DNA of 64,000 bases, from positions 620,001 through 684,000 of the forward strand of contig NZ_CP058909.1 of the NCBI RefSeq assembly GCF_013415905.1, in the 5' to 3' direction. The translations under genes were made by a program, and so were the position numbers. The DNA comes from Halosimplex pelagicum. Its GTDB lineage: Archaea > Halobacteriota > Halobacteria > Halobacteriales > Haloarculaceae. Numbering within the stretch: position 1 is the stretch's first letter; every line of letters starts with the position of its first letter. Shown one piece after another: positions 26,035-33,408 of the stretch. The notes beneath the pieces were generated by a model. That model made no database searches and had not been told where the DNA came from. It saw nothing but the letters and a program-made list of their open reading frames with translations.

Positions 26035-26963
26035 GCCGTCAGAGTGTCGCCGGCGACCCGCTCGGCGGCCGTCTCCAGCGCGCGAGCGACGTACGCCTCC
26101 AGCAGTTCCCCGCGGAACTCGCCGGAGGCGTAGGCGTCCGAGCGGAGTCGCTCGGCGTCGATGTCGTCCGGCGCCTCGCTCGCCGCGGCGTCGATCGCGG
26201 TCGAATCGAGCGGTCCGTCGGCGAGCGCGCCCTCGACCGACGAGAGGCGAACCGCCCGGTCGACCGCGCCGGTCGCGGCGACGCGCGCGCTCGAAACGGT
26301 CTCCTCGCCGCCCGCGTCGTCGCTCGCACCGCCATCTCCGCCCGCGTCGCCGTCCGTCTCGACGACGGCGGCGACGCCGACCATCGCGTACCCCGTCGCC
26401 GGATGGATCTTCTTCGCGTACGCGAAGCCCGCCTCGCCGGTGTGCGGGAAGCGGACGCCCGCGAGGAGTTCCCCCCGCTCGACCGCCGTCTCGCCGTCGC
26501 CGCGGAAGAAACCGGTCGCGGGGACCTCCCGCTTGCCGTCCTGGTTGCGCAGCAGGACCGTCGCGTCGCTCGCCAGGACGGCCGCCGGCAGGTCCGCGCC
26601 GGGGTGGGCCTCCGCCAGGTTCCCGCCGATCGTCCCGCGATTTCGGATCTGCAGGTCCCCCACCTCGCTCGCCGCCTCGGCCACCAGCGGGACGGTCGAC
26701 CGCACCGCCCCGGAGTCGGCGATCGTCGCGTAGGTCGTCAGCGCGCCGATGACCGTCCGGTCGTCCAGCGCGTTGACCGCGTCGAGCGCGGGGACGTCGA
26801 GGTCGACGACCACGTCCGGCGCCCGCCCTTCCGTCTTCATCGCCGGGACGAGGCTGTGACCGCCGGCCAGGATCTCCACGTCCGCGCCGGCGTGTCGCTC
26901 CAGCGCGTCCAGCGCCTCGCTCACCGACTCGGCCCGCTCGTAGTCGAACTCGGCCGGGAACAT
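26031..26963 (-). CDS. FAD-binding (medium) subunit of a xanthine/CO-dehydrogenase-type hydroxylase
   Basis: 310 residues from MFPAEFDYERAESVSEALDAL. FAD-binding motifs are AGGHSLVPAMK (about residues 35-45) and RNRGTIGGNLAEAHPGADLPAAVLA (about 105-130). The C-terminal CO_deh_flav domain contains AYASGEFRGELLEAYVARALE. It transfers electrons between the 2Fe-2S subunit and the acceptor. It starts two bases beyond the small-subunit stop and overlaps xdhC. An acidic Gly/Asp linker (about residues 205-225) is a haloarchaeal insertion. The molybdopterin large subunit is not encoded nearby. Confidence 0.92.
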   Translation of the reverse strand: MFPAEFDYERAESVSEALDALERHAGADVEILAGGHSLVPAMKTEGRAPDVVVDLDVPALDAVNALDDRTVIGALTTYATIADSGAVRSTVPLVAEAASEVGDLQIRNRGTIGGNLAEAHPGADLPAAVLASDATVLLRNQDGKREVPATGFFRGDGETAVERGELLAGVRFPHTGEAGFAYAKKIHPATGYAMVGVAAVVETDGDAGGDGGASDDAGGEETVSSARVAATGAVDRAVRLSSVEGALADGPLDSTAIDAAASEAPDDIDAERLRSDAYASGEFRGELLEAYVARALETAAERVAGDTLTA

Positions 26964-26964
26964 C

Positions 26965-27540
26965 TCAGTCCTCGGCCTCCGCTCGCGGTCGGTCGGTTCG
27001 CTCGTCGGGCTCGTCGTCCGACGCGGTCGAACCGTCGGCGGTACCATCCGCCGGCTCGGCCTCCCCGTCCGCGTCCCGCAGCCGCTCGGCGGCGGTCTCC
27101 ACCGCGTCGACGATGTTCCCGTAGCCGGTGCAGCGGCAGACGTTGCCCTTCAGCGCTTTCCGGATCTCGGTGCGCGAGGGGTCGGGGTTCTCGGCGAGCA
27201 GCTGGTGGGTCGTCGCGAGCATGCCGGGCGTGCAGTAGCCACACTGCAGGCCGTGCTCGTCGTGGAACGCCTCCTGAACGGGGTCGAGCCCGTCGTCGGC
27301 GAGGCCGGCCGCGGTCGTCACGTCGCTCCCGTCGGCCTGGACCGCGAGGACGGTACAGGACTTGACGGTGTCGCCGTCCACCTCGACCGTGCAGGCGCCG
27401 CACTTGCCGCTCTCGCAGCCGACGTTCGGCGCCGTGTATCCGAGGTCGTCCCGCAGGGCGTGGACCAGCAGCGTCCGCGACTCGACGGTCAGGGCCTCCT
27501 CCGTTCCGTTCACCGTGAGAGAGATATCGTGTGTCGACAT
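26965..27540 (-). CDS. 2Fe-2S (small) subunit of a xanthine/CO-dehydrogenase-type hydroxylase
   Basis: 191 residues. The plant-ferredoxin-like cluster is CESGKCGACTVEVDG...C (residues about 42-62), and the second, helical 2Fe-2S domain is LQCGYCTPGM...GNVCRCTGYGNIV (about 99-142). This is the canonical CoxS/XdhC-type arrangement. A tail of about 35 acidic, disordered residues follows the second cluster. First gene of the coxS-coxM-xdhC run. Homologues pass electrons from the molybdenum site on the large subunit, which is missing from this locus. Confidence 0.94.
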   Translation of the reverse strand: MSTHDISLTVNGTEEALTVESRTLLVHALRDDLGYTAPNVGCESGKCGACTVEVDGDTVKSCTVLAVQADGSDVTTAAGLADDGLDPVQEAFHDEHGLQCGYCTPGMLATTHQLLAENPDPSRTEIRKALKGNVCRCTGYGNIVDAVETAAERLRDADGEAEPADGTADGSTASDDEPDERTDRPRAEAED

Positions 27541-27622
27541 GCAGAGAGTGCTTGTCCCGACAACGGTAGCGAGCGAGTAAAGTGTTGGTCCCCCGCCGGA
27601 GCGCCTGGACCCGACGAGAGGG

Positions 27623-28414
27623 TCAACCTTCGATTTCCAGGATCCCCACGTAGTCGCCGCCCGCCGGGTCCAACCCCTCGTCCGGTTCCAGCGTATCGAC
27701 GAGGTTCCACGGCGTCTCGCCGGCCAGCTCGGCCATCGTGTCGGGCGCGGCCATCAGGTAGTCGAACCACGGCGTCGCGAGCCGCTCGTGGCGGACGCGC
27801 ATCCGGAGCGCGCCGGGGAGCCGACCGCGCTCGCGGTTCATCTCGTGGTACGCGAGGTGGTGCTCGTCGTCGGTCGCCACCGGGTCGCGGCTCTGGGCGA
27901 CGAGCGTCGCGTCGTCGGTCGCCACCGTCGCGAGGTCCCGGAGCCGGTCGGGCGCCGTCTCGGCGGTCCCGGCGAGCCCGAAGTTGTTGCCGAGCATCAA
28001 CACCGTGTCGAACGTGCCGGGGTCGAACTCGTCGGCCACGTCGGCCACGTCGACCACGCGGGCGTCCTCGACGCCGCGGTCGCGGGCCACCTCGACCGCG
28101 CCCGGGGACACGTCGATGGCGGTCACGTCGTGGCCCCGCTCTTGCAGGTACAGCGCCGCGCGGCCCGCGCCACAGCCCACGTCGAGGACGCGCCCCTCGA
28201 CGCGGTCGACCGCGCGCCGGTCGGGTTCGGGCCACTCGTCGTACGCGGCGAAGTAGAACTCGCCGCCCGCGCTGATCCCGATCCAGCCGTCGTCGCGCTC
28301 GATCAGTTCGACGCCCTCGCCACCTCGGTGGTACTCCCGGAGCATCGCACCGAGGGCGTCGCCCGTCTCCGGCGTCGCCACGTCGGTTAGCTCGTCGGTC
28401 ACGCCGTCGTCCAT
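27623..28414 (-). CDS. class I SAM-dependent methyltransferase
   Basis: 263 residues from MDDGVTDELTDV. Motif I is VLDVGCGAGRAALYLQERGHDVTAIDVSPGAVE (about residues 77-108), with Asp at the end of strand 2, then VADVADEFDPGTFDTVLMLGNNFGLAG as motif II/III region. The C-terminal beta sheet ends VGILEIEG. The substrate is not evident; the family includes small-molecule methylases. It precedes the coxS cluster on the same strand by about 80 bp and is divergent from the creatininase-family gene. Confidence 0.88.
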   Translation of the reverse strand: MDDGVTDELTDVATPETGDALGAMLREYHRGGEGVELIERDDGWIGISAGGEFYFAAYDEWPEPDRRAVDRVEGRVLDVGCGAGRAALYLQERGHDVTAIDVSPGAVEVARDRGVEDARVVDVADVADEFDPGTFDTVLMLGNNFGLAGTAETAPDRLRDLATVATDDATLVAQSRDPVATDDEHHLAYHEMNRERGRLPGALRMRVRHERLATPWFDYLMAAPDTMAELAGETPWNLVDTLEPDEGLDPAGGDYVGILEIEG

Positions 28415-28548
28415 ACCGGCGAATCGACCCGCCGGACAATCAGTGACGGGGGCCGCGTGGGATAGAGTGGCACGCGACACGGCCACCGACGCGGGCGATA
28501 CCGCCGCGAGGGGAAACAGTAACGGCGGGGCGGTCCTCGGGATGGGAC

Positions 28549-29322
28549 ATGTACCTCGGAGACCGGACCTGGCCGGAACTGGGCGAGTACTTCGCCGAGG
28601 AGTCGCTGGCGCTCGTTCCCCTCGGGTCGACCGAACAGCACGGCCCGCACCTCCCCGAATCGACCGACCACCGCATCGCACAGGCGCTCGCCCGCGAGGC
28701 CGCCGAGCGGACGGGATATCTCTGCACGCCCACGATCAACGTCGGCGTCAGTTCGCATCACCGCCAGTTCAACGGCACCATGTGGGTCGAGCCCGGCGTC
28801 TTCCGCGACTACGTCGAGTCGCTCACGCGGAACCTCACCTACCACGGCGTCGACCGCGTGGTCTTCGTCAACGCCCACGGCGGCAACGTCCAGCATCTCC
28901 GCGAGGTCGGCCGCCGGGTCCGCGACGACGAGGTCGCCTACGCCGTCGAGTGGATGTGGGACGAGTCGATCCCCGATCTGGTCGACGACCTGTTCGAGCA
29001 CAACGGCCCCCACGGCGGCCCGAAGGAGACCGCCATGATGCTCCACATCGACGACGACCTCGTCCGCGAGGACCAGTTCGAGCGCGCCCGCGACGAGGGC
29101 GTCCGCGACGTGGAGCACTTCGAGGGGCTGCGCAAGCACGGCGCACGGACCTTCTACGACGCCATCGACAACACCGAGAGCGGCGTGCTGGGCGACCAGA
29201 CCGACGCGACCCGCGAGAAGGGCGAACAGCTGTTCGAGGCCGCCAGCGACCAGCTCGTGAAACTCGCCGAGTGGCTCGACGACCAGCCCTTCGAGGAGCT
29301 GATGCCCCGCGACCACGTCTAA
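28549..29322 (+). CDS. creatininase-family amidohydrolase
   Basis: 257 residues. Metal-binding motifs are LGSTEQHGPHLPESTD (residues about 25-40) and VVFVNAHGGNVQHL (about 104-117), plus Glu in GGPKETAMMLHID (about 160). This is the creatininase/mycofactocin-MftE/ArfB family. In methanogens and other archaea a member, ArfB, deformylates the FAPy intermediate of riboflavin/F420 synthesis; a housekeeping ArfB role is plausible in a haloarchaeon that makes F420, but I cannot tell it from the sequence. Likely a zinc or iron hydrolase in the cytosol. Confidence 0.88.
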   Translation: MYLGDRTWPELGEYFAEESLALVPLGSTEQHGPHLPESTDHRIAQALAREAAERTGYLCTPTINVGVSSHHRQFNGTMWVEPGVFRDYVESLTRNLTYHGVDRVVFVNAHGGNVQHLREVGRRVRDDEVAYAVEWMWDESIPDLVDDLFEHNGPHGGPKETAMMLHIDDDLVREDQFERARDEGVRDVEHFEGLRKHGARTFYDAIDNTESGVLGDQTDATREKGEQLFEAASDQLVKLAEWLDDQPFEELMPRDHV

Positions 29323-29361
29323 GTGGAAAGAGACAGGTGGGACCGTTCCGATCGGTCGCGT

Positions 29362-29661
29362 ATGAGCGACGACGACTTCGAGACCGAACTGGTCGACGCG
29401 TTCGAGAGCGAGTTCGACGCCGGCGCGGAGACCGCCGCGACGGCCGCCGAGAACGCTGCCGCGTTCCGTGAGGATTTCGACGAGGACCTGAGCGCCGAGG
29501 ACGTGCTCGACCGCGTCGAGAGCCACAGCGGCGACTTCGAGCATCGCTTCGACTACGCGGTCGGCGATCTGGCCGACGCGAACGACGACTGCACCGACTC
29601 CCGCGAGTACCGCATCGCCGGCTACGACGCGATGGCCGCCGACCCGAACCAGGGCTTCTGA
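29362..29661 (+). CDS. conserved haloarchaeal hypothetical protein, 99 aa
   Basis: A very acidic protein (MSDDDFETELVDAFESEFDAG). After a helical, Ala-rich first half it contains a Cys- and Tyr-bearing second half (FDYAVGDLADANDDCTDSREYRIAGYDAMAADPNQGF). No membrane helix. It begins 40 bp after the creatininase-family gene on the same strand, so the two may be co-transcribed. I do not recognise the family. Confidence 0.7.
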   Translation: MSDDDFETELVDAFESEFDAGAETAATAAENAAAFREDFDEDLSAEDVLDRVESHSGDFEHRFDYAVGDLADANDDCTDSREYRIAGYDAMAADPNQGF

Positions 29662-29689
29662 GCGGCCGCGCGCTCGGCTCGTTCTCCGG

Positions 29690-30028
29690 CTACTCGACGG
29701 CGTCCAGCCGCCGCTCCATCGCGGCCAGGTACTCCGCCGCGGCCTCGGCGTCTGCCGGCTCGTCGCCGGTGTCGAGCAGGTCGACCACTCGCTCGCAGCC
29801 GTGACGGAGTTCCCGTTTCAGCGCGCTCTCGGGGAGTTTGTTCCGGACGACCGCGGCGGCGCTCGTCACGCTCTCGCGTGCAGTGGTAGGGTCGTTCTCG
29901 TCGAGCGCGCGCCGGCCCTCGGCGAACAACTGCGAGAGCACCGTCCGCACGTCCGTCGGCAGGTCTTCGACCACGCCAGTACGTTCGGGGTGGGCGGCAA
30001 GTGTCTTCGGGGGCCGGGCTGTGGTCAA
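29690..30028 (-). CDS. conserved haloarchaeal helical protein, up to 112 aa
   Basis: An all-helical acidic protein: VVEDLPTDVRTVLSQLFAEGRRALDENDPTTARESVTSAAAVVRNKLPESALKRELRHGCERVVDLLDTG, then AAAEYLAAMERRLDAVE. The regular helix lengths suggest a helical-repeat fold. The ORF can start at the ATG 30026-30028, but a GTG at about 29974 (VVEDLPTDV) would remove a non-helical leader and may be the true start. Convergent with the 99-aa gene. Function unknown. Confidence 0.65.
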   Translation of the reverse strand: MTTARPPKTLAAHPERTGVVEDLPTDVRTVLSQLFAEGRRALDENDPTTARESVTSAAAVVRNKLPESALKRELRHGCERVVDLLDTGDEPADAEAAAEYLAAMERRLDAVE

Positions 30029-30135
30029 TCTAGCCGTTTGAGTCGGGTACCGTAAGCGTCGAGAGCGGTCGGTAACTGAGCCATCGAGTTCCGGTCGCTG
30101 GGGTCAGTCGCTACAGAGGGTTTCAAAGCCCACCA

Positions 30136-30280
30136 GCATCCGGCGCCGGAGGCGCCGGTTCACCGGCTGCGAGGGAGCGAAGCGACCGCTGCAGCCGGCC
30201 TTTTTCCCCAAGTTTTTGCGGCGGAGGATTCCCGCAGCGCGCCCCCCGGCGCGCGAGGAACTCTCCGCCGCAAAAAGTGG
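30136..30280 (-). repeat. family 2 structured intergenic element, copy E3
   Basis: Starts two bases after the tRNA-Arg 3' end. Hairpin 1 has a perfect 14-bp outer stem: TTTTTGCGGCGGAG (30213-30226) against CTCCGCCGCAAAAA (30263-30276), with an inner GCGCGCC / GGCGCGC. Read on the minus strand, the box GCAAAAACTTGGGGAAAAA follows, then hairpin 2 CCGGCTGC / GCAGCCGG (30163-30198), the linker GTGAACC and hairpin 3 GGCGCC-TCC-GGCGCC. The rest of the gap, 30029-30135, shows no gene. Confidence 0.82.
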
Positions 30281-30282
30281 TA

Positions 30283-30357
30283 CGGGCGCGGTGGGATTCG
30301 AACCCACGACCGTCGGATTAGAAGTCCGACGCTCTATCCGGACTGAGCTACGCGCCC
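30283..30357 (-). tRNA. tRNA-Arg, anticodon UCU
   Basis: 75 nt. Acceptor stem GGGCGCG pairs with CGCGCCC, discriminator G. The D stem is GCUC/GAGC, the anticodon arm UCGGA-CUUCUAA-UCCGA gives anticodon UCU (reads AGA/AGG), and the T arm is GUGGG-UUCGAAU-CCCAC. No intron, and CCA is not encoded. Family 2 copy E3 begins directly at its 3' end. thrC starts on the opposite strand about 115 bp away. Confidence 0.97.
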
Positions 30358-30472
30358 CGTGTTTCGGGTTGGACGTGCGCGCCTAAAAAGCGGCCCGGGT
30401 TCGAGCGACCCGAGCGCGGCGCCCAGCGAGCAACCGGCCCTCTTTTGGTCGCCGGGCGTCCAGACCCTTCCA

Positions 30473-31753
30473 ATGAGCGCGCATCTGGCCCTCGACGAGC
30501 CCGAGCCCGCCGTCGCCGACGACGGCGTCTGGCTCACCTGCATCGAGTGCGGCGAGACGTTCGCCCCCTTCGACGCCGTCCGCTACACCTGCGACGACTG
30601 CGACGGCCTGCTGGAAGTCCGCTACGCCGACCTCCCGACGTGGGACGAGTTCGGCGCCGGCGGCTCCCCCGAGAGCGGCCCCTACGGCGTCTGGCGCTAC
30701 TCGGCCGCCCTCCCCTTCGAGGAGGGCGTCTCGCTGCCCGAGGGCGGGACGCCGCTGCACTACGTCCCGCGCATCGAGGAGGAGGTCGGCGTGAACAACC
30801 TCCGGATCAAACACGAGGGGATGAACCCCACCGGGAGCTTCAAGGACCGCGGGATGACCGTCGGCGTCCGCGTGGCCAAGGAGGTCGGCGTCGACCGGCT
30901 GGCCTGCGCCTCGACCGGCAACACCTCCGCCGCGCTGGCCGCCTACGGCGCCCGCGGCGGGATGGAGACGCTGGTCCTGCTCCCGGCCGGCAAGGTCGCC
31001 GCCGGGAAGGTCGCCCAGGCGAGCCTCCACGGCGCCCGCATCCTCGAAGTCGACGGGAACTTCGACTCCTGTCTCGACATCGTGCAGGACCTGGCCGCCC
31101 GCGGCGAAGCGTACCTGCTCAACTCCCTCAATCCGTTCCGCCTGGAGGGCCAGAAGACCATCGGCCTCGAAATTATGGAGCGGTTCAACGCCGACGAGGG
31201 GACCTATCCCGACCGGATCGTCCTGCCCGTGGGCAACGCCGGCAACACCGCCGCGCTGTACAAGTGCTTCCGCGAACTCCGGAAGGCCGGCGCCATCGAC
31301 GAGGGGGACGTGCCGAAACTCACCGGCGTCCAGGCCGAGGGGTCGGCGCCGATGGTCGAGGCCGTCGAGGAGGGCAACGACGAGGTCCGGCGCTGGGAGG
31401 AGGTCGAGACCCGCGCGACCGCCATCCGCATCGGCAACCCCGTCAACGCCCCGAAGGCGCTACCGGGCATCCGCGAGACGGGCGGCACCGCCGTCGCCGT
31501 CTCCGACGAGGCGATCACCGAGGCCCAGCGCGACCTGGCCGAGGAGGGCGTCGGCGTCGAGCCCGCGTCCGCCGCCTCCGTCGCCGGCCTGCGCAAGCTC
31601 CGCGAGTCCGGCGAGATCGGCGCCGACGAGGACGTGGTCTGTCTCACGACGGGGCACCTGCTCAAGGACCCCGAGGCCGCCTTCGAGGCCGGCGGCGACC
31701 CCGAACCCGTCCCCAACGACACCGAGGCCGTCCTCGACCACCTCGGCGAGTAA
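30473..31753 (+). CDS. thrC: threonine synthase
   Basis: 426 residues. A PLP enzyme converting O-phosphohomoserine to threonine. It has an N-terminal zinc-ribbon-like segment (CIECGETFAPFDAVRYTCDDCDG, about residues 23-45), the PLP lysine in MNPTGSFKDRGMTVG (about 118-132), ASTGNTSAALAAYGARGG, the phosphate-binding LPVGNAGNTAALYKCF (near 250) and SAASVAGLRKL. The start at 30473 is chosen over the upstream-open frame because homology begins there. Expressed from the gap shared with the divergent tRNA gene. Confidence 0.96.
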   Translation: MSAHLALDEPEPAVADDGVWLTCIECGETFAPFDAVRYTCDDCDGLLEVRYADLPTWDEFGAGGSPESGPYGVWRYSAALPFEEGVSLPEGGTPLHYVPRIEEEVGVNNLRIKHEGMNPTGSFKDRGMTVGVRVAKEVGVDRLACASTGNTSAALAAYGARGGMETLVLLPAGKVAAGKVAQASLHGARILEVDGNFDSCLDIVQDLAARGEAYLLNSLNPFRLEGQKTIGLEIMERFNADEGTYPDRIVLPVGNAGNTAALYKCFRELRKAGAIDEGDVPKLTGVQAEGSAPMVEAVEEGNDEVRRWEEVETRATAIRIGNPVNAPKALPGIRETGGTAVAVSDEAITEAQRDLAEEGVGVEPASAASVAGLRKLRESGEIGADEDVVCLTTGHLLKDPEAAFEAGGDPEPVPNDTEAVLDHLGE

Positions 31754-31940
31754 CCCGCCGTCGAACGGCGCTCCGGAGACGAACGACCAAGGCCCGTGGG
31801 CACGACGACGGATCCAGATGTCACTGGACGACACGCACGGTTCGCCGCGGAGGGGGCGTGGTCGCCGCCTCGCGCTCGGCCGCCCGGCGTTCGATCGCTC
31901 GACGGACGGTCGGAACCGTCCGGCTCCCGCGACCCGCCCA

Positions 31941-32192
31941 TCAACACCCGCCGTAGCTGCGCCGGCGCAGGTACGCCAGCAGCCCCAACTGCCCGTACAG
32001 CAACGCGAGGGCGATCGGGAACAGCGCCAGCGTCGAGTGAAAGTCCGATAGCGGGAGCCACTCGGCGACCTCCGTTCCGACGACGACGGTGATCGCGCCG
32101 ACGTACAGCAGCGGCGAGGCCGTCATCGACTTCGCCTCGGCGTACAGGCTCGCGACCCCCTCCGAATCGGAGTCGACACCGTTCGTTGCCAT
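31941..32192 (-). CDS. small two-helix membrane protein, 83 aa
   Basis: MATNGVDSDSEGVASLYAEAKSM is followed by helix 1 (SPLLYVGAITVVVGTEVAEWL, about residues 25-46) and helix 2 (STLALFPIALALLYGQLGLLAYL, about 52-75), ending RRRSYGGC. The charged C terminus suggests it faces the cytosol. No known family. The gap to thrC (31754-31940) contains a short inverted repeat GCCGT-CGA-ACGGC just after the thrC stop and nothing else. Confidence 0.65.
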   Translation of the reverse strand: MATNGVDSDSEGVASLYAEAKSMTASPLLYVGAITVVVGTEVAEWLPLSDFHSTLALFPIALALLYGQLGLLAYLRRRSYGGC

Positions 32193-32255
32193 ATCGATCC
32201 CTCCGACCGGCGGCCACTTGGGCGCTCGGCGAACGGATCTTCTATTCGAACGCTG

Positions 32256-33284
32256 TCATCCCTCGCGGACGGACACGCGGCCCGACTCGTCGACGGTGAC
32301 GGCGAGGCGGTCGCCGTCCAGCGTGACTTCGACGGCGACGCGAAGCGGGTCGCGCTCGACCACCTCGACCGTGTCGTCGTCGGCGACGAAGGCGGGCTCC
32401 CAGACGTGGAGCGCGTCGAGGGGGCGGTCGTGGCGGCGATAGAACGCCGCGACGGCGGGGTCGACCAGGAGGCAGAAGCCGACGGGGCCGACGAGGCGCC
32501 CGCCGCAGGTCTCACAGCGGACGCGCAGGCCCGGCAGGGGGCCGGTCGCCTCGGCGGCCCCGGTGTCGCCGGAGTCGGCGTCGTCGCCCTCGACGACGAT
32601 CCGCGGGTCGACGGGCGCCGAGCACTTCGGGCAGACGCCGGCGAGGGCGCGCTCGATGGCCTGGCGGGCGTACAGCTCGGCCAGAGAGACGACCTCCGGG
32701 AGCGTCGCGTCTGCGGCCGCGGCGGGCGGGAGCGTCCACCCGAACAGCGGGTGGTCGTTCTCGCAGGTGACGGCGCAGCGGCCGTCGCGGTACGTCGCGA
32801 CCGCCGCGCTCGCGCAGGCCGAGCACTCGCTGTCGATCGGCTCGGGGCCCATCGACCCGCCGTGGGTGTAGGTCCCGGCGAGGATCGCGGCGACCGTCTC
32901 GACGCCCGTGACGGTCAGCCGGTAGCCGCCCTCCCCCTTCCGGACGAAGTTGTCCCGGAGCTCGTTGAGGTGGTAGCGAAAGCGCCCGGAGTCGCGCACC
33001 TCGACGCGCTTGCGCAGGTCCGCGAACCCGACCGGCTCGACCTCCCGCTCGCGGTGGGCGGTCGCGAGCTCCCGGAGGATCTCCACCCGCAGCGGGTCCG
33101 ACAGCGCCGCGAACGCCTCCGAGGGGTCGACGCGCTGTTCGGCGGCAGTCGCCGACTCCGACCCGTCGGCCCGGTCGGCGCGCCCGTCGGCCTCGGCCTG
33201 CTCGCCCCGGTCGTCCGCGTCGGCGGTGTCCTCACCCTCCGCGTCGGCGGGGCGACCGCCGTCGGATCCGCCCGGCGGCGTCAC
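32256..33284 (-). CDS. ArsR-like winged-helix regulator with zinc-ribbon C-terminal domain
   Basis: 342 residues from a GTG. A disordered acidic leader of about 50 residues is followed by a winged helix: PSEAFAALSDPLRVEILRELATAHRE, then VGFADLRKRVEVRDSGRFRYHLNELRDNFVRKGEGGYRLTVTG. Two CxxC pairs follow (CSACASAAVA..., CPKCSAPVDP) and CETCGGRLVG, a haloarchaeal domain I recall as DUF7351. Probably a transcription regulator; ligand and targets are not evident. The true start could lie within the acidic leader. Confidence 0.85.
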   Translation of the reverse strand: MTPPGGSDGGRPADAEGEDTADADDRGEQAEADGRADRADGSESATAAEQRVDPSEAFAALSDPLRVEILRELATAHREREVEPVGFADLRKRVEVRDSGRFRYHLNELRDNFVRKGEGGYRLTVTGVETVAAILAGTYTHGGSMGPEPIDSECSACASAAVATYRDGRCAVTCENDHPLFGWTLPPAAAADATLPEVVSLAELYARQAIERALAGVCPKCSAPVDPRIVVEGDDADSGDTGAAEATGPLPGLRVRCETCGGRLVGPVGFCLLVDPAVAAFYRRHDRPLDALHVWEPAFVADDDTVEVVERDPLRVAVEVTLDGDRLAVTVDESGRVSVREG

Positions 33285-33408
33285 GGGAACCCCACCGTCC
33301 CTGTCCCGAACATACGCGACCGTTCAGGGTCGACGGGCACAAATCCATCGGCCGACCGCGGTCGGTGCGGCCCCCGTGGAATCGACGGACCGGGTCGGTC
33401 GGGGACCG

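Noticed and set aside
30418..31100. Long minus-strand frames opposite thrC
   Set aside because: They are shadows of the thrC codons without protein-like composition.
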